A program made the position numbers and the translations under genes. From NCBI RefSeq assembly GCF_003086295.3, contig NC_092043.1, positions 46,652,598 through 46,716,597 on the forward strand: 64,000 nucleotides of DNA. Direction: 5' to 3'. The notes under the pieces are model-generated. The model was not told the origin of the DNA, did not search any database, and saw only the letters and a list, made by a program, of their open reading frames with translations. This DNA is from Arachis hypogaea. Taxonomy: Eukaryota; Streptophyta; Magnoliopsida; Fabales; Fabaceae. Numbering within the stretch: position 1 is the stretch's first letter; each line of letters starts with the position of its first letter. Positions 22,231 to 33,041 of this stretch are shown one piece after another.

Positions 22231-25140
22231 TCATTTCAGAGAGTTGGCGTTCCATGTATTAGGAAGTTTAGTGCCATCTATCTCTTCCAGTTTATAAGCT
22301 CCTCGGCCCAGGACTTCATATATTTTGTATGGACCATCCCAAGTTGCTGCGAGTTTTCCATGGGAGGGAGGTCGGCGAGCTTGTTCGGTTTTTCTCAGTA
22401 CTAGGTCACCAGTACTAAAGGATCTTGGGATTACCTTCCGTGCATATCGTCGGCTAAGTTGTTGTTGTAATGCTCGGTGCCGAACAGCTGCTGTTTCTCG
22501 GACTTCTTCAATTAGGTCGAGCTCTGCTTGTCGAGCTTGATCATGTTGTTCGGCCAACGTCCGCATTGAGCCCTGTGACACTTCTATAGGAATCATTGCT
22601 TCGGATCCATAGACCAAACGAAATGGGGTTTCTTTGGTTGTCGAATGAGCTGTAGTATTATATGCCCATAATACTTCCGGAACAAGTTCGGCCCATAATC
22701 CTTTTGCACTGTCAAACTTTTTTCGCAACGCCTGAAGGATGACCTTATTAGCGGCTTCTGCTAGCCCATTGGACTGTGTATGTTCTATGGAGGCAAAGTG
22801 TTGCTTTATCTTTAGGTCTTGCAAAAAAGTCTTGAAATTCTGGTCAATAAACTGCCGACCATTGTCGGTTATGATGTGACCGGGTATACCAAATCTGCAA
22901 ATTATGCTTTTCCAAACAAAGCTTATCATTTGTGTTGATGTGATTTTTGCCAAAGGTTGTGCCTCAATCCATTTCGAAAAATAATCGATTGCAACTACCA
23001 AATATTTTACCTGTCTTGGGGCGATAGGGAATGGCCCAAGAATATCGATTCCCCATTTATCAAATGGCCAGCTTACCACTGAGTGATGGAGATGCTCTGC
23101 AGGCATATTAATGATTGGCGAATGCTTCTGACAATTATCGCAGCTTCTGACTTTGTGTTTGCTGTCTTCCCATATCGTCAGCCAATAAAAACCGGCTCGA
23201 AGTACTTTCTGTGCGAGGCTTCTAGCTCCGGAGTGTATTCCACAAATGCCTTCGTGGGCCTCGGATAGAACAAGGTCGGCCTCTGACCTGTCCAAACATT
23301 TTAATAAAGGTCGAGAGTAACCTCGCCTATACAGAGTGTTATTTAACAAAGTAAAAAAGGAGGCATGTCGCCTGAATTTGTTCTTATCTTCAATTTCCTC
23401 TAGAATGGATCCAAAACGAATGTATTGAATGTAAGACTGTTGCCAACTGTCTTTATTAACTATGTTTAAGATGTTAAATGCATCAATGCTTGGTTTATCT
23501 AGAGTTGACTGTAAAAGGGTGGCGGTGTGGGCTTGTGTCGTTGCTAATTTTGACAAAACATCTACCCTGTGGTTTTGCTCTCTAGATATGTGAATAACCT
23601 CAATTCTAGAAAAATCTTTTAGTAGTTGTTGTACAATATCCAAGTATTTTAATAAGATCGGGTCTTTTGTTTGAAAACTGTGGTTCACCTGTTGAACTAC
23701 TAACAATGAATCGCAGTAAACCTTTAAATTATCAACATGTAAATCGGTAACTAACCTGAGCCCGGCTATGAGGGCTTCATATTCGGCTTGATTCTTGCTG
23801 GCCTTGAATGAGAATATGAGAGAATGCTCGAGAACTATGCCCTCCGAGCTCTCGAGTAATATTCCAGCACCAGCCCCGTGAGGGTTGGAAGCGCCATCTA
23901 CAAATAAGGTCCACTCTGAACTTGATGCAATCGGACATGGCTCCGTGAGTTCAGTGATGAAATCAACTAAGTGTTGGGACTTGATAGATCCTCTTGGATG
24001 ATACTGAATGTCGAATTCTGAATGTTCAATGGCCCATTTGATCAGCCTTCCTGCTAGTTCGGGCTTCGAAAGAACCTGCCGCAGAGGTTGTCCAGTTCTA
24101 ACAATGATCGTGTGACTCTGGAAATATGGTCGGAGACATCTGGATGAGAAAACTAAGGCCAAGGCGAGCTTTTCCAACCTCGGGTAGTGAAGCTCGGCAT
24201 TCTGTAATGACTTGCTCACAAAATAAACTGGCTGTTGGTCCTTATCTGTTTCTATTATAAGAGCAGAACTAATTGCGGCATCAATGATAGACAAATATAT
24301 ATATAATGGCTCGCCGAGCTTTGGTTTTTGTAAAACATGGGATTTTGAAAGAAATTCTTTTAAGCTCATGAAAGCCATTTCACAGTTTTGGTTCCATTCA
24401 AAATGTTTTGTATTCTTTTTTAAACACTGAAAGAAGTTTGAGGATTTAGGCGCTAAACATGGTAAAAATCTAGATAAAGCGGCTAATCGTCCCGTTAGCC
24501 TTTGAACCTCCTTTATTGTCGATGGACTTTGCACGTCAAGTATTGCTTGACATTTCTCTGGGTTTGCTTCAATACCTCGGCTAGTGAGGATGAATCCGAG
24601 GAATTTTCCTCCCTGAACTCCAAAGGCACACTTTTCTAGATTTAATTTCATCTTGTATCGTCGGATTTGTCCGAAGATATCGGCCAGGTCCTGGATATGG
24701 GGATCGCCGAGCTTTGTTTTGGCGACCATATCATCAACGTAGACCTCTATATTCTGGCCTATTTGCTGCTCGAAGATCTTATTCATCAGCCGCTGATATG
24801 TTGCCACTGCATTCTTTAGACCAAAAGGCATAACATTATAGCAGTAATTACCATTCTCGGTTATGAAAGCCGTTTTTTCTTGATCTTTTGAGTGCATAAG
24901 GATCTGGTTATAACCAGAATATGCGTCCATGAAGCTTAAAGTACCGTAACCACAAGAGTTATCAACCAGAGTATCAATGCAGGGTAAAGGGTAAGCATCC
25001 TTAGGACATGCTTTATTTAAGTCAGTAAAGTCAATGCACATGCGCCACTTACCATTACTTTTTCTTACCATAACGACATTGGCTAGCCACGTTGTGAACC
25101 TAATTTCTCTGATGAATTTGGCGTCGATTAACTTTTTCAC
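22231..25140 (-). CDS. Retrotransposon pol: reverse transcriptase, RNase H x2, integrase
   Basis: Open frame of 969 codons. RT fills about residues 1-240, with the YVDDM active-site motif at 134-138. The native RNase H lies at about 245-380. A second RNase H (FVDGASN with D415, E453, CDS at 476-478, D527) follows at 408-535, typical of the Tat lineage. Integrase has an HHCC zinc site (H629, H636, C667, C670) and a D699-D759-E795 triad with the usual 35-residue D-E gap, then a C-terminal domain ending near the stop. All catalytic positions are present. The frame is cut from the protease by a one-base shift in an A7 run (25181-25187), so the methionine at 25140 is internal to the ancestral polyprotein, not a true start. 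Confidence 0.93.
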   Translation of the reverse strand: MKKLIDAKFIREIRFTTWLANVVMVRKSNGKWRMCIDFTDLNKACPKDAYPLPCIDTLVDNSCGYGTLSFMDAYSGYNQILMHSKDQEKTAFITENGNYCYNVMPFGLKNAVATYQRLMNKIFEQQIGQNIEVYVDDMVAKTKLGDPHIQDLADIFGQIRRYKMKLNLEKCAFGVQGGKFLGFILTSRGIEANPEKCQAILDVQSPSTIKEVQRLTGRLAALSRFLPCLAPKSSNFFQCLKKNTKHFEWNQNCEMAFMSLKEFLSKSHVLQKPKLGEPLYIYLSIIDAAISSALIIETDKDQQPVYFVSKSLQNAELHYPRLEKLALALVFSSRCLRPYFQSHTIIVRTGQPLRQVLSKPELAGRLIKWAIEHSEFDIQYHPRGSIKSQHLVDFITELTEPCPIASSSEWTLFVDGASNPHGAGAGILLESSEGIVLEHSLIFSFKASKNQAEYEALIAGLRLVTDLHVDNLKVYCDSLLVVQQVNHSFQTKDPILLKYLDIVQQLLKDFSRIEVIHISREQNHRVDVLSKLATTQAHTATLLQSTLDKPSIDAFNILNIVNKDSWQQSYIQYIRFGSILEEIEDKNKFRRHASFFTLLNNTLYRRGYSRPLLKCLDRSEADLVLSEAHEGICGIHSGARSLAQKVLRAGFYWLTIWEDSKHKVRSCDNCQKHSPIINMPAEHLHHSVVSWPFDKWGIDILGPFPIAPRQVKYLVVAIDYFSKWIEAQPLAKITSTQMISFVWKSIICRFGIPGHIITDNGRQFIDQNFKTFLQDLKIKQHFASIEHTQSNGLAEAANKVILQALRKKFDSAKGLWAELVPEVLWAYNTTAHSTTKETPFRLVYGSEAMIPIEVSQGSMRTLAEQHDQARQAELDLIEEVRETAAVRHRALQQQLSRRYARKVIPRSFSTGDLVLRKTEQARRPPSHGKLAATWDGPYKIYEVLGRGAYKLEEIDGTKLPNTWNANSLK

Positions 25141-25145
25141 CTCGG

Positions 25146-26113
25146 CTATTGATGCTTGTCGTTCTCGGTGCCGAGGTTTCTTTTTTTCTGGAAGATCGGC
25201 TGAGCTGCTTGATTGATTTTCAATTTGTGTGTTATAACAGACGGATCTATTCCTGGCATATCAGCAGAGGTCCATGCAAATAGGTCGGCATTTTGCCGTA
25301 GAAAACTTTCAAGGCTTTTTCTATCTTCAGTACTCATTGAAGTGCCCACAAAAGTGAACTTCATTGGGTCATCAGTTAAAGTGATCTTTGTTAATTCCTC
25401 ATTTGGCATAGGCCGATCTTCAAAATCAGCCTGAGGGTCAAGTTCGGCTGGTACTATCTGTTCTGACTTGATGGAGTTGATTTGTGATTGTCCAGTTTTT
25501 TTGATAGGCTTTAAGCTTGTGTTATAGCATTGCCGAGCCTCCTGGAGGTCACCGTGAATCGTAGCTACAACATTGTCCTGCACAGGAAACTTGACACAAA
25601 GGTGAACTGTAGACACAATTGCAGCAAATCTATTTAGAAAGGGGCAACCTAAAAGAACATTATAAGGGCTAAAACAATCGACTACAAGATACTGAATATC
25701 TTGTGTCTTATATAACGGTTGCTCACCGAGTTTTGTTTGTAACCACACTGATCCTAGTACAGGAACTCGTTTCCCTGAGAATCCGACCAGGTCTCCGAGG
25801 TACGGCTGTAGAATATTGTTTCTCAGCTTCATCTTTTCAAAGGTGGTGAAAAATAAGACATCCGCACTACTTCCTGGGTCGAGTAAAACCTTTCGCACTA
25901 TCAGATCTCCTAACTGAATGGAGATGACAACAGGGTCATCTAGGTTGGTATCGACACCATTGAATTCGGCTGATCTGAAGGTCACTTCTGGGACATTCGT
26001 CATCGGCTGAGGATTGTTGGGGGCATCCGTTACTGCCAACATGGCCCTATAAGTTCATTTTCGGGCCGAGCTTGTGTGTCCACCTCCAGCGTAACCCCCT
26101 GAAATACAATTTA
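25146..26113 (-). pseudogene. Retrotransposon protease region, broken
   Basis: Pepsin-type retroviral-like protease: the LLDPGSSADVLFF block at about residue 53 of the open part is the active-site loop in Tat-type elements. The open part runs from 26042. The same frame can be read further up to the gag end (NCISGGYAGGGH) but is stopped by TGA at 26055-26057. It then ends at 25146 after a frame change in the A7 run at 25181-25187. The gag frame differs from this one by one base. It would normally cut the polyprotein; as it stands the copy cannot make one chain. Programmed frameshifting at the gag end cannot be excluded, but the TGA is a plain break. Confidence 0.85.
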
Positions 26114-27367
26114 TTACTCCTCTAGGTTGGGCCGGAGCTTTCTCCTTTCCTTTCGAGGATGTGCCTGCTGCTGATGTATCGGGAGCGGGGATAGTGCTCT
26201 TCTGCATATGTCCTGCAATGAATTGTCAAGGTGTCCTTGTCTTGCTAGTCGCTCGAGGAGATCTTTAGCAATAACGCATTCATCGGTTGTGTGCCCGTGT
26301 TTCTGGTGAAAAGTGCAATATTTTGATTTGTCAATGCCTTTTGATTCTGGATAATTTCCAGCTTTGCGAGGAGGCCTTATTAGCTTAGAGTTGAGTATCT
26401 CCTTGATGATGTCATCCCTCTTTGTGTTGAATTGAGTGCATGAGTCATAACGAGGGACCGGCTTGAATGCTTTCTTGCTATCTCGGGGTTTATCGTCCTT
26501 TTTGCTTGTAGGTGATCTTTCTGTCTTCCGTGCTTGCCTGAGCTCTTCAACGTCAATCTGACCTTTGGCTTTCTCACGAAATTCGGCCAAAGTTTTGGGC
26601 TTTGTCACGGCGATAGTCTCCTGAAATTTACCGGGGCGGAGGCCGCTTTTAATGGCATGGAGATGAACCTCTGGGTGGAGATCGGGGATCCTCATGGCGA
26701 CCTTTGTAAAGCGGGTGATGTAATCCTTCAGGCTTTCTTGCGGGCCCTGTTTAATGGTCGTCAAGTAGTCAGAATCGTGCAAATAGATTGCTGATGCTGC
26801 GAAATGATCCTCGAACTGCTTTGCCAGCACCTGGAATCGTGATATGGAATCTGCAGGCAAAGAGCAAAACCAGTCAAGTGCAGGACCATCTAAAAATGAG
26901 GGAAAACAGCGACATAAAATTGGGTCGGATGCACCGTTGACGATCATAATAGATCGAAATTTTTTAATGTGTTGCTTTGGGTCTCCGAGCCCATCGTATG
27001 GGGTCAGGGTCGTCGGCAGGGTAAACTGCCTAGGCAGCTGAAAGTTCATTATATCGGCTGTAAATGGATCGGCGGAGTTGTCGCGTTCTTCTTCTTCATC
27101 ATCGGGTTGGCCTTCCTCATTATGGTGGCCTCTTTCTTCATTAATCTGAGGTGTCTCCGAGACATGAGTCGGGTTCGACTGTCGCTCGTCATTTTCTTGT
27201 CGCTCATGATGATCGTTATTGTGTTCTATTCGGGCATTAATCAGTTGCGCGATTTGATTCTGCATCCTTTGATTTTCCTCCACTATCCATTGGTTTGCTT
27301 GTTGAAGCTCGGTTACCATCCTCATAAGCTCAGAGGGGGTAGGGGGAGGAACGTCAGCCATGTGCAA
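26114..27367 (-). CDS. Retrotransposon gag (capsid-nucleocapsid)
   Basis: Open frame of 417 residues, the structural protein that packages element RNA. An N-terminal coiled coil (ELMRMVTELQQANQWIVEEN) and acidic stretch are followed by the retrotransposon gag domain at about 115-260 (PYDGLGDPKQHIKKF, then the DWFCSLP block) and a zinc knuckle near residue 350 with a C-x2-H-x4-H-x4-C pattern (CTFHQKHGHTTDEC), a CHHC variant of the usual CCHC. The start at 27367 lies 67 bp inside the 5' LTR, a very short leader. No internal stop. Confidence 0.9.
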   Translation of the reverse strand: MHMADVPPPTPSELMRMVTELQQANQWIVEENQRMQNQIAQLINARIEHNNDHHERQENDERQSNPTHVSETPQINEERGHHNEEGQPDDEEEERDNSADPFTADIMNFQLPRQFTLPTTLTPYDGLGDPKQHIKKFRSIMIVNGASDPILCRCFPSFLDGPALDWFCSLPADSISRFQVLAKQFEDHFAASAIYLHDSDYLTTIKQGPQESLKDYITRFTKVAMRIPDLHPEVHLHAIKSGLRPGKFQETIAVTKPKTLAEFREKAKGQIDVEELRQARKTERSPTSKKDDKPRDSKKAFKPVPRYDSCTQFNTKRDDIIKEILNSKLIRPPRKAGNYPESKGIDKSKYCTFHQKHGHTTDECVIAKDLLERLARQGHLDNSLQDICRRALSPLPIHQQQAHPRKERRKLRPNLEE

Positions 27368-27414
27368 ATGTTAGGGTGCTTTGGGACCTTCAGCAGATGA
27401 TATCTTAAGCTATC

Positions 27415-27433
27415 GGCCCCACGGTGGGCGCCA
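27415..27433 (-). other. Primer-binding site of the retrotransposon
   Basis: Minus strand TGGCGCCCACCGTGGGGCC begins one base after the 5' LTR, in the PBS position, and starts with the TGG that pairs with a tRNA 3' CCA. The tRNA species was not determined. Confidence 0.75.
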
Positions 27434-27434
27434 A

Positions 27435-27816
27435 TGTTCTTACCGGCTTGAGCCAAGGTATAGGTCGTCCTCCTGAGAAGGTCGGCAGACTTCCAAGGTA
27501 TGATGCGAACTACGCCGGCAAGGGAAGAGCTGGGGAGGTGGGTACCTGCAAAGGCACTCCGACGCTCAAGTCAATAGAAGAATATATGTATGGAGGTTTT
27601 TCTTAGAAAGATTGCTTACCTCCTTTTCGTTCCTGCTTCTCTCTTTATATTTGCTCGGATATAGTTGATCGTTTTGTCCGAGTCGTAACGTCTGGGGAGA
27701 GAATTAACCACATGTCCGACGTTATGGAAATAAATGCTGATCATTGCAAATGTTCAGTTATAATTGTGGGTACGTTACCGAGCTATAACTCGTAACCGAT
27801 TTTACTGGTCATATCA
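27435..27816 (-). repeat. 5' LTR (element orientation)
   Basis: 382 bp, upstream of gag. Carries the TATA-like box at 27641-27652. Eight substitutions separate it from the 3' LTR, mostly transitions. Confidence 0.95.
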
Positions 27817-28259
27817 GAATGAAAAAATCTTCACTGTGTTGAACTGTGGTGTTTGCTTCATCTTTTTAAGCCAATGTTAATCCACCCACCATGTCTCTAG
27901 GATTCACACAAAAGAACTTGTTAAAACCCACCATCTTGCACTTCTCTGTTAATGTCGAGGTAATATATTTTTGTCACACATAAGAACATTACCTTGGGGA
28001 ATAGGATTTCAAATTCCTTATATGCTGTGAGCTGTCAGAAAATTTTTCATATTTGACAGTTCTACATCATCATCTTCATGGATTTTCGGGTGTCTTTTGT
28101 TGGGTGGCACCCTCCTATTAGTAGCAGCTTTAGACTCTTCCTGATACACTTTCTTCTGACCGTCACTCCCTTTATTCTCCATTTTCTTCTCTTCTTACCT
28201 GTAATATTTATCATCTGTTTTTTTGGTAGCTATTTCAATTTAGTCCTGCTTATGCTTGG
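27817..28259. other. Flank between retrotransposon and LINE remnant
   Basis: No clear coding signal. It may hold decayed LINE sequence continuous with the remnant at 28260-29190. Confidence 0.4.
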
Positions 28260-29190
28260 CTAACCGCTTTGATTACTATCTTCACAAAATGTCCAATTTT
28301 TCACACCATCCAATCCTCCAATTGTTCCTCCTTCAATCATGTTTTTTTGGCAGTGGTTTTCTGCGCTAGTATTTTCATCTAAGATTTCCAGCAAAGTTCC
28401 ACTTTGGTTGGATCCTTTGTATTTTCGGTTTGCACCATCTTCAATGCCATCCTCAGCCTTCTTACTTTTGTTCTCACCCAGTGATAGTTTTGCCATCTCC
28501 CTAAGTAGGCTCATTCGAGTGGATAATTTCTTGCTCCTTTGACTCCTCTCATCATATCAGTTGGATAGGAATTTGAATTAGCATTTTCTTTTGAGGCTTG
28601 CTCTCTCCTACCATCCTGTTCTGATTTTAGCCACTCTTCCCAACTTTTTCTTTCACGTCTCCCTAAAAAGAGTCATCCAGCTATTTACTGCAGGTTCTCG
28701 TTTCATGTCCTAGGTATTCACAATAATTGCAGAAAGTCACAATACGTTCACATTTGAGTGCCACTTAAATGACTTTGTTATTGGACTTGCTATTCAGGTG
28801 AAATGCCGTAACGGTTTTAATACGTTAAGATTAATCCTAGCTTTTACAATTCTATTTTCTTTATCTTTAACTTGGAAAAGGTCTACATCCAACCTTTCTT
28901 CCACTACACTTTTAACTTTTTTGTTTGATTCTCTTGTTTTGTAATGTTTTGGCAATCCAAAATTGTATCCATATTGACACAAGAGAAATCAACATCTATT
29001 ATTGGATCATTCGCATTCCATCTCTTAAGATTTAGAATAAAATTTTTGAATAATCATAGAACCCCTCTCTCAGTACATGTTACATTCATCTCCTTATCAA
29101 AGTAAAATTGAAAAAGATTATCTCCATGATTTGTCATTCTAAATCCTTTAGGATGTCAACAACCGGTCTGCAAGTAATTTCTCTATGAAA
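28260..29190 (-). pseudogene. LINE ORF1 remnant (DUF4283 plus CCHC zinc knuckle)
   Basis: Minus-strand reading in several frames. FDKEMNVTCTERGVL followed by LFKNFILNLKRW (about 29110-29020) and FGLPKHYKT (about 28960-28930) match the plant DUF4283 domain of non-LTR retrotransposon ORF1 or its derivatives. A zinc knuckle FCNYCEYLGHETRTCSK lies at about 28735-28685 with CX2CX4HX4C spacing. Frame changes and stops (for example after ERGVL and after the knuckle) show it is dead. No RT was found next to it. Confidence 0.75.
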
Positions 29191-29825
29191 CTCTTCTCGT
29201 CCCTCTTTATCCCATCTTGGATGTTTTACTTTTGTACATATCTCTTTTATATATTTTATATTAAAAATAATCAATAAAATTTAAAAAAACTAAATAAAAA
29301 TATTACACAAGAAATATGCAAACACGATTGTTTTGGCATTTATGGGATGACAATGGAGTGAGTTTACCTTATTCGATTCCATCCTACATTACAATAACCT
29401 ACATAAAATTCGTCCTACTCTTATTCACGGATAATAAAAAATAAAACTTTAATCTGCTTTTGTGGATATGCGTTCCCGCCTCTATAATTATTAAAATTTA
29501 ACAAATAAAATTAAATTTTAAAATTTATATAACTATTATCAAATATATAACATGAATTAAAATAAAAAACTTAAAAATAATATAATATTATTAATTATTT
29601 AATTAATTATTTTATGTAATATTATATATGTTATACATTAAAAATATATATATATATATTATATCCACCAGAACGAGAACAAGAAAGAATGAGTATTACC
29701 TAAATCCGATATTATCCTTGCTAAAAATCTACCCGAATATAAAATGGATAATTAGTAATTACATATTTTGAGCTGGTAGAGTTAGAATAAGTACCTACGA
29801 ATTTGAGATATATTATCATCATATA
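29191..29825. other. AT-rich intergenic DNA with (AT)n
   Basis: Non-coding; a short (TA)n tract lies at 29645-29662. Ends at the target duplication of the Mutator-like element. Confidence 0.5.
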
Positions 29826-29834
29826 TAATTATAT

Positions 29835-30350
29835 GGTGGAAACTCACCTGCAGTCGACTGCAGGTGAAATTGCTTCTGGATGACTGACACGTGTTATTAT
29901 ATGGTTTAAAAAAAACCGATTTATTTTATACAAATGGTTTATTTAAAAAACCGGTTTGAATTGGACCAAACAGTTACTTTTATTCCCTTCTTCTTCGTTT
30001 CACACGTAAACATCATTATCTTCCAATCCTTTTTCATAACTAATATCGGTTTGAATAGATCAAATAACTACTTTTAAAATAATTTTAATTCTTTCTGTGT
30101 GTTATTCCTAAATTCCTAACAGATGAATTTGGTACGTTCTTCTTCTCTATTCTTATTGACCAATTTTTCTTTAAATTTATTTGAAACTTTTATTTATTTA
30201 ATTTTCGTCAAATATATGTATACACATTGTTTGAAAAAGTAAAATTTAGTATTCTAAAAAAGAAACAAAATTCACATTTTTTTATAGGAATTGCATAAAT
30301 GATATCATCTGTCCTTTGTTGTGTGTCTCTATTTCTATCTTCTTGATGAG
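29835..30350 (+). repeat. Left TIR of the Mutator-like element
   Basis: Matches the reverse complement of 32271-32788 end to end, to the shared block CTTCTTGATGAG. Confidence 0.9.
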
Positions 30351-31009
30351 CTTTCTAATTGAAAAAAGAAACAAAATTATTTACTATATTGAAACTAATT
30401 CAATGTTAATCACATTTATTTTTCTATTATAAAATATAATAAAATTTTAATTCTCAAAACAAATTAAAGTAATGTTATTTTGTAGTATTTAATTTTTTAT
30501 AGTATTTTCATAAAGTTTGCATAAAATTCATTTATCACATTAACTGAACTTATTTATTTATGATATATTTTTATTTTTCAATCAATTTAATTTTATTTAA
30601 ATAATTTGAATTTTAAATTATAAAATTTGTATTATTGTACTCATATGATTAATTATATTCTTTTAATTTAAAAAAATAACAATTTGAAATCGTTAATTCT
30701 TAACTAAAAAATAAATACACTTGAATTATTTTTAACTTAAAATTTATTAAATAAATGTACTTTTATTATTTTAATTTTTTATTTAAATAAACATATTTAT
30801 ATTATTTTAAATAAAATTTAAAATTAATATAAGTAGATTTATTTAAAATTTAAATAAACGTACTCATCATTTTGAAATTAATACAAGTAGATTGATACAA
30901 AATTTTAGAATTTTAAATAGATATATTTTTATTATTTTAAATAAATATATTCTTTTAATTTAAAACTAATATGAATATATTTAAATAAATGTAGACATGT
31001 TTTTTTAAT

Positions 31010-31090
31010 CGTGTGTTAGGGTAGTATGGGATAGGTTGTTGCACGTTAATCGTGTTAGGGAGTGTGGGATAGCTTGTTGCACGTAAATTG
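31010..31090. repeat. Two-copy tandem repeat inside the Mutator-like element
   Basis: A unit containing GTGGGATAGCTTGTTGCACG, or close variants, occurs twice with a period of about 40 bp, starting CGTGTTAGGG. Function unknown. Confidence 0.6.
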
Positions 31091-32270
31091 TACTATCCCA
31101 TTGTGGTTTAGGTGAAAAAAAAATAAACTATCCTAGGACGAATTATATATAATTTGGGATGCGTGTAATGGTTTATGAGCATTTTTTAAAGGAGTTTGAT
31201 GTATAAATTATCCTAGATTGGGGTGTTTAATATAATATTTAATACACAATATTCTAGCACGATTTATGTATTAATAGATTTAAAATATTCATATTTTTGA
31301 ATTTAATCTAAGAGAATCAAGAAAAATTAATTCTTTTTTATTTTATTCAAATAAAAAAGTCTAAAAGATATGTGTAGAGATAAGTCATGTATTTATTTTT
31401 TTATTTTTTATTTTTTAGAGAAATAATTGTATTAGCAAATGGAATACGTGAAAAATATTAATTTTAAAATTTGGTGTCAATGATTTTGTGGGAAACATGT
31501 TTAACATCGTTGATTAATATGAAGACAGGAAAAACGAAAATATAGATTTCTTACAAGTCTAAGGAAGATATCATAAATGTCAAGATAATTCGTCGCAATT
31601 TCATGTGATGGAAGACAAAAATGTAATTATGGTATAATGTGGATTGGTTGATAGCATGAGTATAGTTGAAATTTTGGCATGATCTCTTTCATAATTGTTG
31701 CATGTTTCTTTAGTTGGTGGTGTTATAGTTTATTGTGATGATATGATGGTAGTTTAATTGTATGAGTTAGGTCCTTTTTATTTGGTTGGATTTTTCTATG
31801 GCTATCCTATTCTTTATGACAATGCTAAAATAAATATTTTCATTAGTTGTTCTTTTTTTGTTTTCTCTATTTTTGGGTCGATTTTATTTTGAAAAATTTT
31901 ATTAAAAATTTTTGTTGTAGACAAAATTAATAATATTATGTTCAATTATTTAAGGAGACCAAATTAATATTTTGATTAGATACTTTTGTTTTATTAAAAA
32001 TAAATTCTAATTTCATTAAAAATAAATTCTAGTTGGTAAGTAAAAACACAAAAATATGCATGAGAGTGAAATCATAATTTCTACACAAGTAAATTATCAT
32101 CTTATTATCTTAAAAAATAATTTATTTAAAGAATAATATTGAAAAATCAACAATAATTTGCATGAAAATAGTTTATTAGTAAAATAAAAGTTAATTGATT
32201 GATTACCATAAAATTTTACAGCTTAATTTGAAAGCAACTGAAAATGTAAGTCATGGAAAACAAAACAAAA

Positions 32271-32788
32271 CTCATCAAGAAGATAGAAATAGAGACACAC
32301 AACAAAGGACAGATGATATCATTTATGCAATTCCTATAAAAAAAAATGTGAATTTTGTTTCTTTTTTAGAATACTAAATTTTACTTTTTCAAACAATGTG
32401 TATACATATATTTGACGAAAATTAAATAAATAAAAGTTTCAGATAAATTTAAAGAAAAATTGGTCAATAAGAATAGAGAAGAAGAACGTACCAAATTCAT
32501 CTGTTAGGAATTTAGGAATAACACACAGAAAGAATTGAAATTATTTTAAAAGTAGTTATTTGATCTATTCAAACCGATATTAGTTCTGAAAAAGGATTAG
32601 AAGATAATGATGTTTACGTGTGAAACGAAGAAGAAGGGAATAAAAGTAACTGTTTGGTCCAATTCAAACCGGTTTTTTAAATAAACTATCTGTATAAAAT
32701 AAATCGGTTTTTTTTAAACCATATAGTAACACATGTCAGTCATCCAGAAGCAACTTCACCTGCAGTCGACTGCAGGTGAGTTTCCACC
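32271..32788 (-). repeat. Right TIR of the Mutator-like element
   Basis: Inverted partner of 29835-30350. Confidence 0.9.
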
Positions 32789-33041
32789 TAATTATATATA
32801 TAATAAATATTTCAATAAAGATTTTATAATTGTAGAATTTTGAATTTGATTTTTATATATTATAAAAATATTATTTTTATTTAAAAAATAACAAAATAAA
32901 TAAATCACACCTTTTAAATTAAAATCATTATAAAAAACTGTTTTTGACACGTTTATTAGAGTATTTGGATAATATGTTTGTGTGCACGCCGAATTGAATT
33001 AGGTTCTCGAAGAAACAGAAACCATATGTCCAATTTTGAGA

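Larger units (their letters stand above)
19188..27816 (-). mobile_element. Tat-lineage Ty3 (gypsy) LTR retrotransposon with antisense gene
   Basis: An 8,629-bp element on the minus strand with two 382-bp LTRs, a primer-binding site, gag, protease, RT, two RNase H domains, integrase and a polypurine tract. The RT-RNase H-integrase order makes it Ty3-type. The second RNase H domain and an extra antisense ORF between pol and the 3' LTR are features known from the Tat lineage. The LTRs differ at 8 of 382 sites (about 2.1%), so it is fairly young. The 5-bp flanks CTATC (left) and GAATG (right) do not match, so no target duplication is visible. Coding is interrupted between gag and protease and between protease and RT. 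Confidence 0.93.
29835..32788. mobile_element. Non-autonomous Mutator-like element (TIR-MULE)
   Basis: A 2,954-bp element bordered by TAATTATAT at 29826-29834 and 32789-32797, an exact 9-bp target duplication as made by Mutator-type transposases. Terminal inverted repeats of about 517 bp differ by a few percent. The ends read GGTGGAAACTCACCTG. Each TIR holds a perfect 22-bp palindrome (29845-29866, 32757-32778) around the core CTGCAGTCGACTGCAG. The 1.9-kb interior is AT-rich, has no transposase and no gene, and contains an imperfect tandem repeat at about 31010-31090. It must depend on a transposase from elsewhere. Confidence 0.92.
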
